Numbered from the stretch's first letter, positions 17,497 through 27,171 are shown. The stretch: 64,000 nt of DNA from Sphingobacterium multivorum (GCF_900457465.1 NZ_UAUU01000008.1:1-64000), one strand, 5' to 3'. Numbers and translations: made by a program. The notes: generated from the sequence alone by a model not told the origin.

Positions 17497-18825
17497 ATGG
17501 GACAACAAGTGAAAGATGCCAATGGAAAATTGGGTATTCTTATTCCGGGATTAGGTGCTGTGGCTACAACATTAATCGCTGGTGTGGCATCTATAAACAA
17601 AGGTTTTTCAAAACCAATCGGATCTGTTTCTCAATTGAGCAGAATCCGTCTGGGTAAACGCACTGAGAACAGAAATCCATTAATTAAAGATTTCGTCCCT
17701 TTAGCAAAACTGGAAGATGTTGTTTTTGGTGGCTGGGACGTATACGAAGATAACGTATATGTGGCTGCATCAAAAGCACAGGTATTGGAGCAAGGTCAAT
17801 TGGATGCTGTTAAGGCTGAATTGGAGGCTATCCAACCGATGAAAGCTGTGTTTGACCGTAATTTTGTGAAAAATTTGGACGGAACGCACATCAAATCTGA
17901 AAAAACTCGCCGTGAATTGGCAGATGCTGTACAACGTGATATTCGTGAATTCAAAGAGAAAAACGGATTAGACCGTATTGTCTTGGTATGGTGTGGATCT
18001 ACAGAGCGTTATATTGAGACAAACGAAGCTTTTTCAACCTTAGCTAAATTAGAGGAAGCGTTAGATAATGATGATCAACGTATTCCACCGAGTATGATCT
18101 ATTGTTATGCGGCATTGAAAGAGGGCGCTCCGTATGTCAATGGTGCACCAAATTTAACATGTGACGTTCCAGCGATTGTTGAGTTGGCGCATGAAAATGG
18201 TGTAGCAATTGCAGGTAAAGATTTTAAAACAGGTCAAACATTGATGAAAACAATTGTGGCACCTGGTCTTCAAGCGAGAGCTTTGGGTGTTGAAGGTTGG
18301 TTTTCGACGAATATCTTAGGTAACCGTGACGGATTAGTATTGGATGATCCTGAAAATTTCAAAACAAAAGAAGTGTCTAAATTATCGGTATTGGAAGAAA
18401 TTCTAGATGCGAAAAAGAACCCTGAGTTATACGGTGACCTTTACCATAAAGTACGTATCAACTATTATCCTCCACACGGTGATAATAAAGAATCTTGGGA
18501 CAACATCGATATTTTCGGTTGGTTGGGCTACAAAATGCAGATTAAAATCAATTTCTTATGCCGCGATTCAATTTTAGCAGCACCGGTTGCCTTGGATTTG
18601 GCTTTGTTTATTGACTTGGCGCAACGTGCAGGCATGTCGGGTATTCAAGAGTGGTTGTCATTCTACTTGAAGTCGCCTCAAACAGCTCCAGGATTGCCTC
18701 CTGAACACGATATCTTCAAACAATTGATGAAATTGCAAAATACATTGCGTCACATTATGGGTGAAGATTTAATCACACATTTAGGACTGGATTATTACCA
18801 GGAGCTAGTCGATAGTATTCAATAA
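17497..18825 (+). CDS. ino1: myo-inositol-1-phosphate synthase
   Basis: A 442-residue enzyme that converts glucose 6-phosphate to inositol 3-phosphate with bound NAD. The NAD-binding loop IPGLGAVAT is at residues 16-24. Other family marks are VWCGSTERYIE, the tetramerisation/active-site stretch IAGKDFKTGQTLMKT, STNILGNRDG and YYPPHGDNKESWDNID. The length fits the bacterial form. It is the first gene of a run of inositol-lipid type genes on the same strand, although a terminator-like hairpin separates it from the next. This supplies the inositol phosphate headgroup precursor. Confidence 0.95.
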   Translation: MGQQVKDANGKLGILIPGLGAVATTLIAGVASINKGFSKPIGSVSQLSRIRLGKRTENRNPLIKDFVPLAKLEDVVFGGWDVYEDNVYVAASKAQVLEQGQLDAVKAELEAIQPMKAVFDRNFVKNLDGTHIKSEKTRRELADAVQRDIREFKEKNGLDRIVLVWCGSTERYIETNEAFSTLAKLEEALDNDDQRIPPSMIYCYAALKEGAPYVNGAPNLTCDVPAIVELAHENGVAIAGKDFKTGQTLMKTIVAPGLQARALGVEGWFSTNILGNRDGLVLDDPENFKTKEVSKLSVLEEILDAKKNPELYGDLYHKVRINYYPPHGDNKESWDNIDIFGWLGYKMQIKINFLCRDSILAAPVALDLALFIDLAQRAGMSGIQEWLSFYLKSPQTAPGLPPEHDIFKQLMKLQNTLRHIMGEDLITHLGLDYYQELVDSIQ

Positions 18826-18842
18826 GCTAACTTAATAAGAGC

Positions 18843-18880
18843 GGGGAAACAATTGTCTAAAAACAGTTTTTCCCCTTTTT
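18843..18880 (+). terminator. terminator after inositol-phosphate synthase
   Basis: GGGGAAAC (18843-18850) pairs with the GTTTTTCCCC segment ending at 18875 around a large loop and is followed by TTTTT. It may let the synthase be expressed above the downstream genes. Confidence 0.55.
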
Positions 18881-19007
18881 CTTCAACATCTTTACGGTAT
18901 TGAAGATTTGTGATATAACCCTCTGTAGACTTTTGCGCTTACGAACGCTGAGATAGTGACGGGGGTTTTGCTTTTTTATAAATGATTTTATTTTGCAATT
19001 AGAAGAA

Positions 19008-19718
19008 ATGGAATTTGCAATTATAGCGGCGGGAGAAGGTTCTCGATTGCGAAAAGAGGGGTTCAATTTACCGAAACCCTTGCTACCATTACATGGAGTT
19101 CCATTAATTGAACGATTGATTCGCGTGTTTGTTAAAGAAGGAGCGCAAAGAGTTCATGTTATTATCAATAAACAATCTCCGGAGCTGAAATTGTTTTTGG
19201 AAAAAACGACGTTTGAATTACCTATCGTGCTTATAGAGGAAGATACTGCAAGTTCATTGCATAGTTTTGCATTGCTTGTCAAAAACAACCCCGATTGGTC
19301 GTCCTGTTGTCTGACCACAACAGATACGGTTTTTAGGCCACATGAATTTCATGCCTATTTAGAAGCATTTCAGCAACATCAACAGGCCGATGCTTTTATG
19401 GCTGTAACTCCTTTTGTTGACGATGAGAGTCCGCTCTATGTGAACACCAATTCGCAGCTTCGGGTGGAAGCTTTTTTGGATACGGCAACCGCCAAAACGA
19501 AGTACGTTTCTGGGGGAATTTACTGCTTTCGTCAGGCGGCGATGGACTGTGCGTTAAGCTCCGTCGAAGCAGGCAATTCCAGAATGCGTAATTTTCAGCG
19601 TGCTCTATTGGAAAACGATTTACAAGTAGAAGCATTTGTATTTGAAAAGGTGGTCGATATTGATCATTTAAAAGATCGTGTTGTCGCAGAACAATTTTTG
19701 AGTGAGGAGGTTAGTTAG
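19008..19718 (+). CDS. nucleotidyltransferase (sugar/polyol-phosphate NTP transferase family)
   Basis: Start set at ATG 19008 (MEFAIIAAGEGSRL) instead of the upstream TTG at 18993, because the NTP-binding signature begins right there and AGAAGA precedes it. About 236 residues. AAGEGSRLRKEGFNLPKPLLPLHG is split as the NTP-binding loop plus the PKPLLPL lysine motif, and TTTDTVF provides the metal-binding Asp. By context the likely substrate is inositol phosphate, making CDP-inositol as in the archaeal and thermophile di-myo-inositol-phosphate route; this is inference. The GAGGAGG before the next gene lies inside its end, so the two are in one operon. Confidence 0.75.
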   Translation: MEFAIIAAGEGSRLRKEGFNLPKPLLPLHGVPLIERLIRVFVKEGAQRVHVIINKQSPELKLFLEKTTFELPIVLIEEDTASSLHSFALLVKNNPDWSSCCLTTTDTVFRPHEFHAYLEAFQQHQQADAFMAVTPFVDDESPLYVNTNSQLRVEAFLDTATAKTKYVSGGIYCFRQAAMDCALSSVEAGNSRMRNFQRALLENDLQVEAFVFEKVVDIDHLKDRVVAEQFLSEEVS

Positions 19719-19722
19719 TAAA

Positions 19723-20616
19723 ATGAGCGATATGATTTCTATTTTAGGCGTAACTCGAAAAAATCGCTTTTCACCCAACCATGTGGGGAATGATGCCGCC
19801 ATATTCAATGAAGTAGTTTTAAAACTGACTGAAAAAGGTGCCTCGGTAGAGCTTTGTAACGAGGATGAATTTTTGTCTTCAGCATCCGTGAAGCAGGATA
19901 ATATTCTGACTATGGGGAGAACAAAGACTTTAGTGAAAAAGTTGCAATCTCTTCAAAATAATGGGGTCAATGTTTTGAATTCTGGATTTGGAATTGAAAA
20001 TTGCTTTCGGAAAAATATGACCCTTAAGCTTTTGGAAGGTGGAGTTCCTTATCCGAAAAGTATCGTGATCTCTACGGTTGCCGATATTCAATCTATTTTT
20101 GAGAAACTGAAAGAAAAGGGTGTGTGGATCAAACGTGGCGACTTTCACGCCATTCATAAAGAAGATGTTACTTTTGCCGCTAGTCTGAAAGAAGCGCAAC
20201 ATATCTTGAATGAATATGCGCTCCGCGGGATTAAAGAGGCGGTGATTTCTGAACATCTTGCCGGAGACCTACTAAAATTTTATGCGGTGCGGGGAACGGA
20301 TTTCTTTTTTTATTTTTACCCCTATGAACACAATCATCACAAATATGATTTGTATGAACAAATTAATGATGAGGTCGTACACTTTCCTTTTGATCTCGAC
20401 AAGCTAAAAGAAGTCGCTAATCGTGCGGCAGAAGTCCTGGATGTACATATCTACGGCGGCGACGTGATTATTGATGCAAATGGAGACTTCCATATTATTG
20501 ACTTAAATGACTGGCCAAGTTTTGCGCCTTGTCGGGCAGAGGCTGCAGAGGCCATTGCTCAAATGGTTTACCATAAATTTACTGAAAAGAACCACAATGC
20601 AGAAAGAACAAGTTAA
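19723..20616 (+). CDS. ATP-grasp enzyme of the inositol-lipid cluster
   Basis: The start is ATG 19723, preceded by GAGGAGG at 19704-19710 and five bases after the previous stop. 297 residues. The N-terminal part is a Rossmann-like lobe and residues from about 100 onward form an ATP-grasp fold (YPKSIVIST, VWIKRGDFHA, then GGDVIIDANGDFHIIDLN with metal-binding Asp/Asn, followed by DWPSFAPCR). The C-terminal layout resembles inositol-phosphate kinases of the ITPK type more than amino-acid ligases, but the similarity is weak. It overlaps the next gene by 20 bases. It could phosphorylate an inositol phosphate or attach a group to the lipid head; the reaction is unknown. Confidence 0.7.
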   Translation: MSDMISILGVTRKNRFSPNHVGNDAAIFNEVVLKLTEKGASVELCNEDEFLSSASVKQDNILTMGRTKTLVKKLQSLQNNGVNVLNSGFGIENCFRKNMTLKLLEGGVPYPKSIVISTVADIQSIFEKLKEKGVWIKRGDFHAIHKEDVTFAASLKEAQHILNEYALRGIKEAVISEHLAGDLLKFYAVRGTDFFFYFYPYEHNHHKYDLYEQINDEVVHFPFDLDKLKEVANRAAEVLDVHIYGGDVIIDANGDFHIIDLNDWPSFAPCRAEAAEAIAQMVYHKFTEKNHNAERTS

Positions 20617-21547
20617 TGTAATCGAAGAAGATAATTTGAGTGCATTCGAACAATCTTTAAAATCTAATGATACTGAGGAACGAATTGATATTTGGTTTTA
20701 TCGACCTATAGGTTATCGCATTGCGCAAGTCTGTGCAAAAATTGGTATTACACCCAACGCTGTAACCATTATTAGTATTTTCTTTGGCGTTGCGGCGGGT
20801 ATTTTATTCTATTACCCGGCGTTATGGATTAATGTGATCGGCATGCTTTTATTGGTTTTTGCCAATTCTCTAGATAGTGCCGATGGACAGCTGGCCAGAA
20901 TGACGGACAATAAAAGTCGCTTTGGTCGTATCTTGGATGGTTTTGCTGGCGATTTTTGGTTTGCTTCTATTCATATTGCGATCTGTTTACGCAGTATTAA
21001 CGAGGGGTGGCCACAATGGCTATGGGTATTTTGTGTGCTTGCAGGTGTATCGCATATGCTTCAGTCAGCAATGGCTGATTATTATCGTAACGTGCATTTG
21101 TATTTTATAAAAGGTAAAGCTGGAAGTGAGCTGGACAATACACGTGATTTGAAAGTTGACTACGATGCCTTGGCCTGGAGCAAGAATTTTTTCAGCAAAT
21201 TTGTGTTAAATGGCTATATGGGCTATACACGAAACCAGGAAAAGCTTTCGCCAAAACTGCAAAAGCTACTGCGCCTAGTGAAAAGTCGCTATAAAGACGA
21301 ATTGCCAAAACAATTAATGGTCGACTTTAGAACTCAAAATAAACCATTGATGAAGTATACAAATATTGTACAGTTCAATACAAGGGTGATTTTCCTATTT
21401 GTTTGGTTGTTTATCGGCCAACCTTGGATTTACTTTTTCTTTGACATGTTTGTCCTAAATCCGATATTGATCTATATGTGTAACCGACAAGAAAAGGTAA
21501 GTGGCTATTTTGTTGATAAATTAACAAATGATCCAACCTATGGGTAG
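20597..21547 (+). CDS. CDP-alcohol phosphotransferase family protein
   Basis: Start set at ATG 20597 (MQKEQVNVIEED), which overlaps the ATP-grasp gene; an upstream in-frame start would lie deep inside that gene. 316 residues with several membrane segments. The catalytic motif is D93-S-A-D96-G97-Q-L-A100-R101, then G110 and D114. The last Asp expected at 118 is Gly, with an Asp at 119 instead. The family joins a CDP-activated group to an alcohol in the membrane, as in phosphatidylinositol-phosphate synthase. The gene order suggests an inositol phospholipid or inositol phosphosphingolipid product. Confidence 0.8.
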   Translation: MQKEQVNVIEEDNLSAFEQSLKSNDTEERIDIWFYRPIGYRIAQVCAKIGITPNAVTIISIFFGVAAGILFYYPALWINVIGMLLLVFANSLDSADGQLARMTDNKSRFGRILDGFAGDFWFASIHIAICLRSINEGWPQWLWVFCVLAGVSHMLQSAMADYYRNVHLYFIKGKAGSELDNTRDLKVDYDALAWSKNFFSKFVLNGYMGYTRNQEKLSPKLQKLLRLVKSRYKDELPKQLMVDFRTQNKPLMKYTNIVQFNTRVIFLFVWLFIGQPWIYFFFDMFVLNPILIYMCNRQEKVSGYFVDKLTNDPTYG

Positions 21548-22528
21548 CAAAATCTATAAAGTGCTCTTTATGCTGATCGGTATAGGTACACTGGCCTATA
21601 TGATTCATGCAATGGGAATTGATGAGATTTGGAACAACCTTGAAAATATTGGCTGGTGGTTTCTGCCTGTACTTGGTAGCTGGGCAGTACTCTACTGGAT
21701 GAATGCTATGGCATTTAAGGCAATTATTCAGGAACCGGAATTGCCACAGACAAACGTCCCTTTTTGGAAGGTCTTACAATTGACAATATCGGGGTATGCC
21801 ATCAATTATATAACACCATTTGTTGCGTTAGGAGGGGAGCCTTATCGTATTATGGAGCTTAAAAACTATGTCGGTGGTTCGAAGGCAGGTTCATCTGTGC
21901 TGTTATACGGTGTCATGCACATTCTATCGCATATTTTATTTTGGGTCGCTTCTGTTTTTCTAATTCTTTGGTTTGTGCCTGCTAGCACGATGGTCAATGT
22001 GGCCTGTGCTGCGATTTTTGTAATGGCTATCATCTGTACTTGGCTATTTACAAATTTTATAAGAAGGGAATTACCGTTTCACTATTGAAAGCCTTGTCTA
22101 AACTGCCTTTGGTAGGCAAGAAAGTGGGTGATGTACTGGATACGAAATATGAAACTTTGAATGACGTCGATCAACAGGTGAAAAACCTCTTTCAAAATCG
22201 TCGTGATCGTTTCTATACGGCGCTTTTTTGGGAATTTGTAGCACGCGTTGTAGGCTGTTTTGAGATTTATTTTATTGGTTTGGCTTTAGATATCAATATT
22301 GATTTTATTGATGCTATGATCATTAGCTCAGGATCTTCCCTATTTGCCAATCTTGTTTTTTTCTTTCCAATGCAGTTGGGAACCCGGGAAGGTGGATTGG
22401 CAATGGCCGTAATGAGTATAGGATTGCCTGCGAAAGTCGGTATTTTTATGGGTGTTGTGACACGAATTAGGGAAATTGTGTGGATTATGATCGGTTTGGG
22501 GTGGATGAGTTTAGTAAAAAAGAAATAA
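21540..22528 (+). pseudogene. flippase-like (LPG synthase TM-type, UPF0104) membrane protein, one frameshift
   Basis: Two frames, 21540 to about 22062 and about 22062 to 22528, make one membrane protein of about 329 residues with roughly eight hydrophobic segments. The marks ALGGEPYRI and PMQLGTREGGLA are typical of the lysylphosphatidylglycerol synthetase TM/flippase-like family. The break sits at AGAAGGG near 22062, where one missing A restores the frame (NFIRKGITVSLL). It overlaps the CDP-alcohol gene (ATG 21540, or 21528 as an alternative) and abuts the HAD gene. The likely role is moving the cluster lipid or its precursor across the membrane. The frameshift is probably an error. Confidence 0.75.
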
Positions 22529-22529
22529 C

Positions 22530-23237
22530 ATGGATAAGTTTAATATTAAAGGAATTATTTTTGATTATGGTGGAACCTTAGACACCAATGGCGGCCACTG
22601 GGGAGCTGTTATCTGGTCGGGTTATGAAAAATATCAGGTTCCCGTAAATTTGAACGCTTTTCAGGAGGCCTATACCTACGCGGAACGTCAGATGGCTTTA
22701 CAACCTATTATTAAACCGCAGTTTAATTTTTTGGAAGTGCTTGAAGCAAAGCTCAATGTGCAATTTGATTATCTTATTGCTGCAGGGTACGACTTAGACC
22801 GATCATTAGCGCATAGAATAGCCTTTGACGGTTATTCATTGGCGAAGAATACGGTTGAAGAGGTAAAACCACTGTTAAATTCACTCCATGAAAAATATCC
22901 GATTGTCATGGTTTCCAATTTTTATGGTAATTTAAAATCGGTCCTTGATGATTTTGGGATTCTATCTTATTTTCAGGAAGTTGTGGAGTCGGCTGTCGTC
23001 GGTGTGCGCAAACCTGATACTGCCATTTATGCCTTAGGTGTAACTAAAATAGGACTTCCTGCACAAGAGGTATTGGTGGTAGGTGATTCCTATAGTAAAG
23101 ATATGGTACCTGCCAAAGCGGTTGGCTGCCAAACCTTATGGTTGAAAGGGCAGACTTGGGGCGAGGATAAATTGCAGGATACTGGAGCTGCAGACCAGCA
23201 ATTTACAAGCATCTTCGATTTAATCGACTTTGTTTAA
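22530..23237 (+). CDS. HAD-family phosphatase
   Basis: 235 residues. HAD motif I is FDYGGTLD with nucleophile Asp12 and Thr16; the second Asp of DxDxT is Gly14, as in many members of this subfamily. Motif II is MVSNFYGN, and motifs III/IV are GVRKPD and VVGDSYSKDMVPAK. It begins one base after the flippase-like gene and closes the operon. In known inositol-lipid pathways a phosphatase removes the phosphate from phosphatidylinositol phosphate, and this is the best candidate for that step here. The frame overlaps the reconstructed end of the convergent AraC gene. Confidence 0.8.
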   Translation: MDKFNIKGIIFDYGGTLDTNGGHWGAVIWSGYEKYQVPVNLNAFQEAYTYAERQMALQPIIKPQFNFLEVLEAKLNVQFDYLIAAGYDLDRSLAHRIAFDGYSLAKNTVEEVKPLLNSLHEKYPIVMVSNFYGNLKSVLDDFGILSYFQEVVESAVVGVRKPDTAIYALGVTKIGLPAQEVLVVGDSYSKDMVPAKAVGCQTLWLKGQTWGEDKLQDTGAADQQFTSIFDLIDFV

Positions 23238-24109
23238 GTAGAGATTCTGACGAAATTCTTTAGGCGAGATTCCAACATTTCGCTTAAAGAATTTACCAAA
23301 AAAGATTGATCCGAGAAATGTAATTTCACTGCAATTTCTCCGATAGGAAGCCCCTGGCAAAGTAATGATTTTGCTTCCTCCACTAAAACGTTCTGAATAA
23401 GTTCTATTGCTGATTTTCCAGTTAGTTCCTTGGTAATCACCGATAGGTGTTTCGCTGTGATGCCAAGTTCCATCGCATAAAATTGCACCATGTGTTCTTT
23501 ATGAAACGACTTTTTTAGTAGCAAATGAAAATTGGCCAGAATCTCTCTTTTCCGGGAGGGAATAGCGGGTGTATTTCGCATATTTTGGCTTCCTAGACGA
23601 GCTATTTCACAAAATAATATTTCTGTTAATGACTTAATAATCTGATGTTTGAAAAGGTAGCTAGAGTCTTGTCGGTCGTAATGAATAAACTGTTTAAATA
23701 AGTTAGATAAGTTGATCGAATCTTGGTTCGATAGCGACCAGATGTAACTGTCATTTAAGGCAAGCGACTTTTTGGTGACCTCAAAGAAATCTTCTTGAAA
23801 ATCCAGTTTGAAGCTAAAATCCAGCGTAAAGAAAATCAAATATACCTCACAGTCCCAAGATTTGACGACTGAGGAGCCATTCACTCGGGAGGATGGATTG
23901 GTTAACAATAGGTGATTTTGAGCAACCTGTACCCGTTCATTATTAATCATGAAGGAAGTCTCACCTTTTTTTATTAAACAGAGCGAATAGAGATCACCTT
24001 TTGTTAAAATCTGCTGCTGCTCGGAACTAAAGACAGGTTTCGATTTGTTGCCCTTAAAATGAAAGACATAAAAACCCTTGTTTTTGATGGGAGTTTCCTT
24101 TACAGACAT
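23220..24109 (-). CDS. AraC-family regulator with a frameshifted C-terminus
   Basis: The uncorrected frame stops at 23234 (291 residues) and its last 20 residues do not look like an AraC domain. Adding one base to the six-A run at 23298-23303 gives FSDQSFFGKFFKRNVG, then ISPKEFRQNLYLN, the standard AraC ending, with a stop at 23220. The N-terminal region is a cupin-like sensor, and the two helix-turn-helix units lie at about 210-290. It starts two bases after the VanX-type gene in the same direction, so the two form an operon. Target genes are unknown. Confidence 0.8.
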
Positions 24110-24111
24110 GT

Positions 24112-24792
24112 TTATTTTACGATAAAATCAAAATAAGTTTTACGATAGGGTTCATCTTGCAAAGTGTAATGCCACCATTCCTTATCATAAGCTTTGAAGC
24201 CAAATTTAGCCATCGCTTCTTTTAAAATCTTCCGGTTTTCTTTCTGTTGGGCGGTCAGATGCGCATAGTGATGATGGGAGACTGCGCCGAAAAAATCAAA
24301 AGGTCCACCCATATCAATCTCCTTATGATCTTTTAGGCTAATGAGCGTTAGATCGACTGTACTGCCACGGCTGTGGCCTGATTTGGAGGCAATAAAGCCT
24401 AGATTGAACAAGTTCTTCTTATTGATAAGCGGGTAGAATTCCCTTTTTGCGATAGTATCATTGGTGTTTAAGGACCATGTTTTAAAGTTGTCAACAGCAC
24501 GTTGCGGACGGTAGGCATCGAATATTTTCAGGCCAAGACCTTTTTTATTTAAATGGTTCTCGACCTGCTGCAGTGCTAGCGCTGCGCGCTTCGTTAAAAT
24601 AGCGACTGGTTTTTCATAACCTTGAATTGGCCTTCCGGTGAAGTTGTGGCTACCAAAATAACGCATTTCTAAACTTATTGTTGGAATAATGTCCTTGACG
24701 TATACAAAATCTGAAGGCATGGTCTTTTCCTGCGCACTGAGAGAAAGCGTGGAAAGGCTTAAGGCAAATATAAGACACAAGTTAAATTTCAT
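24112..24792 (-). CDS. D-Ala-D-Ala dipeptidase (VanX/DdpX type)
   Basis: The ATG at 24792 was chosen (MKFNLCLIFALSLSTLSLSA, signal peptide cleaved before Gln) over 24807, which adds an unlikely MYLHS. The zinc site of M15D peptidases is clear: SGHSRGSTVD provides His and Asp, and EWWHY provides the catalytic Glu and third His. FDAYRPQRAV is also typical. The enzyme cleaves D-alanyl-D-alanine; with a signal peptide it would act in the periplasm on murein-derived dipeptides, not in vancomycin resistance. It is co-directional with an AraC regulator two bases downstream. Confidence 0.87.
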   Translation of the reverse strand: MKFNLCLIFALSLSTLSLSAQEKTMPSDFVYVKDIIPTISLEMRYFGSHNFTGRPIQGYEKPVAILTKRAALALQQVENHLNKKGLGLKIFDAYRPQRAVDNFKTWSLNTNDTIAKREFYPLINKKNLFNLGFIASKSGHSRGSTVDLTLISLKDHKEIDMGGPFDFFGAVSHHHYAHLTAQQKENRKILKEAMAKFGFKAYDKEWWHYTLQDEPYRKTYFDFIVK

Positions 24793-24916
24793 GGAATGAA
24801 GATACAACTTGTGTCTTAATTAATATAATATAAAACGTTATTCTCGTTCGTAATGACAAGAATGATCTTGAATTCAGCTTATTGACCAATTTGTGCTCGT
24901 ATTGATCAACAGCCCA

Positions 24917-26986
24917 CTAATGATCCGCTAATTTTTTTCTCAGATAATTGTATATTTCAATCTGCGAACGGCATGGCGCCTTTTTATTCTCAACGTAATG
25001 ATTGCTCAGTGAATTGTTGAGTATACGGGCCTTGACATTATCATTGAGCTGGATCTGAAGCATTTCTTTTAAATCTTCCTTGATTTTTTTACTTGTTATT
25101 TTGACCGCTGCTTCGATGCGATGATCCAAGTTTCTTGTCATCCAATCTGCCGAGGAAATAAATAGCTGCTCTCGGCCAGCGTTGTAGAAATACATCACAC
25201 GTGCATGTTCCAAATACTCATCGACGATTGAAATGGCATTCATTTGCAATTTAAAGGTTTTTTGATTTGTTGCACAGTAGATTCCCCGGATGATAAGGTC
25301 TATTTTGACACCAGCTGTTGCGGCATCATAGAGCTTTTTAATCATTTCTTTATCGCTCAGTGAGTTTACCTTGACAATAATATATGCTTTTCGACCAGCC
25401 TTGGCTTCGGTAATCTCCTGATCGATGTAGTGTAGAAGTTCCCTGCGCATATCCGTTGGGCATATCAACAGACTTTTGCAATTTTTGATAATTTCAGCCG
25501 GATTTGACTTAGGACGTCTCAGGTAATTGAAAACCTTATTTATATCGGCAATAACATCCCTATTACTCGTTAACAGGCAGTAATCTCCGTATAATTTAGC
25601 CGTTTTTTCGTTGATATTTCCTGTGCTGACAAAACCATACTGGATCGTTTTCATTCCAATACGTTTTTTGATGACGCATAGTTTTGCATGGACCTTTTTA
25701 TTTGGGATACCGGTCAATACCTTGATGCCTTCCAGTTCAAGTTTCTCTTTCCAGTCCAAATTGTTTTCTTCATCAAATCTTGCCCGAAGTTCAAGCATCA
25801 CGGTGACTTCCTTTCCATTGCGGGCCGCGTTAATCAGGGCATTTGCAATTTTTGAATTCGAGGCTAAGCGGTATGCCGTAATCTGGATGGTTTTCACATC
25901 TGGATCCATCGCTGCTTCACGAAGTAGATCAATGATCGGTCTAAACTCATGATAGGGGAAGGAGAGCAGCACATCTTTTTTCAATACAGTATCCGTTACA
26001 CGTTCGTAGTTCTTGAAATAGGGGTGTGGAAAGGACGTCCGTTCCAAGGGCTGATTATAGGATTTAAACACATTGGGAAAATCCATGAAGTGTTTGAAGT
26101 TGTGTATTTTTTGTCCTGGAATGATGCTGTCTTTTTTTGAAAGGTTAAGTTTCTTGATCAGGAATTCTACCAATTTATGGTCCATCTCTTGATCAAAAAT
26201 AAATCGGGTAGGTTTACCTTTTCTTCTGTTTTTTACCCCTTTGCTTATCTTTTCGACCAGCGTCGTGTTGATGTCATTGTCAATGTCAAATTCGGCGTCT
26301 TTTGTGACTTTAAATACATGTGCATTGAATACATCAAAACCGAAATAGGAGAATATCAGAGGAAGATTAAACTTGATAACATCCTCCAAAAGTATGATGT
26401 GTTTTTCATCTTTTGGCGATGGCAACTGGACGAAGCGTCCATTTTGACTGGTCGGGATTTCGATGAGTGCAAATTTGGTTTCGTACTGCCATTCCTGTTT
26501 TCCCATAGCAATGCCCAAATAAAGGCTCTTATCCCGAATATAAGGCATAGGCCGCACATCGTCCAATATCAGCGGAATGACGTTCGATTCTACGTCATCC
26601 TGATAATAGTCACTCACAAACTTCTGTTGTTCGGGGTTGAGTTCCTCACTGGTCTTAATATAGACATTTTGTTTGGCCATATCTTTTTGGATACGATTCC
26701 AGGTACTGTCAAATTTCTTTTGCTGCTTGATGACCCGGATATTGAGCTCTTCTAGGATAAGCTGAGGATCTTCATAGAAGGATTGATTGGCACTTTTATC
26801 TTTGAGGTCTATAGCCCGTTTTAGACCTGCAACACGCACGCGGAAAAATTCATCGAGGTTATTGGAAAATATACCTAAAAATTTGATTCTTAAGGGTAAA
26901 GGGACAGTCTCATCCGCAGCTTCCTGAAGTACTCTGCCATTAAAGCTCAACCAACTAACGTCTCTAGGAATAAATTTTTTCGCCAT
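24917..26986 (-). CDS. ppk1: polyphosphate kinase 1
   Basis: 689 residues, the usual Ppk1 length, with N-terminal (DVSWLSFNGRVLQEA), head, C1 and C2 domains in order. The phospho-accepting His433 lies in NKKVHAKLCVI. GFVSTGNINEKTAKLYGDY and the second His region EHARVMYFYNAG follow. It reversibly polymerises the gamma-phosphate of ATP into polyphosphate. The reading frame is intact and appears monocistronic, with a promoter element at 27013-27020. Confidence 0.95.
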   Translation of the reverse strand: MAKKFIPRDVSWLSFNGRVLQEAADETVPLPLRIKFLGIFSNNLDEFFRVRVAGLKRAIDLKDKSANQSFYEDPQLILEELNIRVIKQQKKFDSTWNRIQKDMAKQNVYIKTSEELNPEQQKFVSDYYQDDVESNVIPLILDDVRPMPYIRDKSLYLGIAMGKQEWQYETKFALIEIPTSQNGRFVQLPSPKDEKHIILLEDVIKFNLPLIFSYFGFDVFNAHVFKVTKDAEFDIDNDINTTLVEKISKGVKNRRKGKPTRFIFDQEMDHKLVEFLIKKLNLSKKDSIIPGQKIHNFKHFMDFPNVFKSYNQPLERTSFPHPYFKNYERVTDTVLKKDVLLSFPYHEFRPIIDLLREAAMDPDVKTIQITAYRLASNSKIANALINAARNGKEVTVMLELRARFDEENNLDWKEKLELEGIKVLTGIPNKKVHAKLCVIKKRIGMKTIQYGFVSTGNINEKTAKLYGDYCLLTSNRDVIADINKVFNYLRRPKSNPAEIIKNCKSLLICPTDMRRELLHYIDQEITEAKAGRKAYIIVKVNSLSDKEMIKKLYDAATAGVKIDLIIRGIYCATNQKTFKLQMNAISIVDEYLEHARVMYFYNAGREQLFISSADWMTRNLDHRIEAAVKITSKKIKEDLKEMLQIQLNDNVKARILNNSLSNHYVENKKAPCRSQIEIYNYLRKKLADH

Positions 26987-27012
26987 AGCTAAATATACGT
27001 AAATTTAAAAAG

Positions 27013-27020
27013 CAAAACTA
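27013..27020 (-). promoter_or_regulatory. -7 element of ppk1
   Basis: TAGTTTTG on the minus strand fits TAnnTTTG and lies 27 bases before the ppk1 ATG. No clear -33 element was seen. Confidence 0.4.
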
Positions 27021-27171
27021 TAGCTCTGCAGGGGATAATCGAACTTTTTTGTGTTAAAGAATTATTAAGTTATTTTTTGTTCATGTATTTCGAGCATCGT
27101 TTTAAGGTGCATTTTTGCCATCATTCTTCTTCCCTAGAAATAACCGCTACAAGGTAGAGCATAGCATGGCA

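Noticed and set aside
19008..23237. Capsule or teichoic-acid type nucleotidyltransferase operon
   Set aside because: No glycosyltransferase or polymerase is present, while inositol-phosphate synthase and a CDP-alcohol phosphotransferase are.
24112..24792. Vancomycin resistance (VanX) locus
   Set aside because: No VanH, VanA/B or VanRS genes are near, and a signal peptide places the enzyme in the periplasm.
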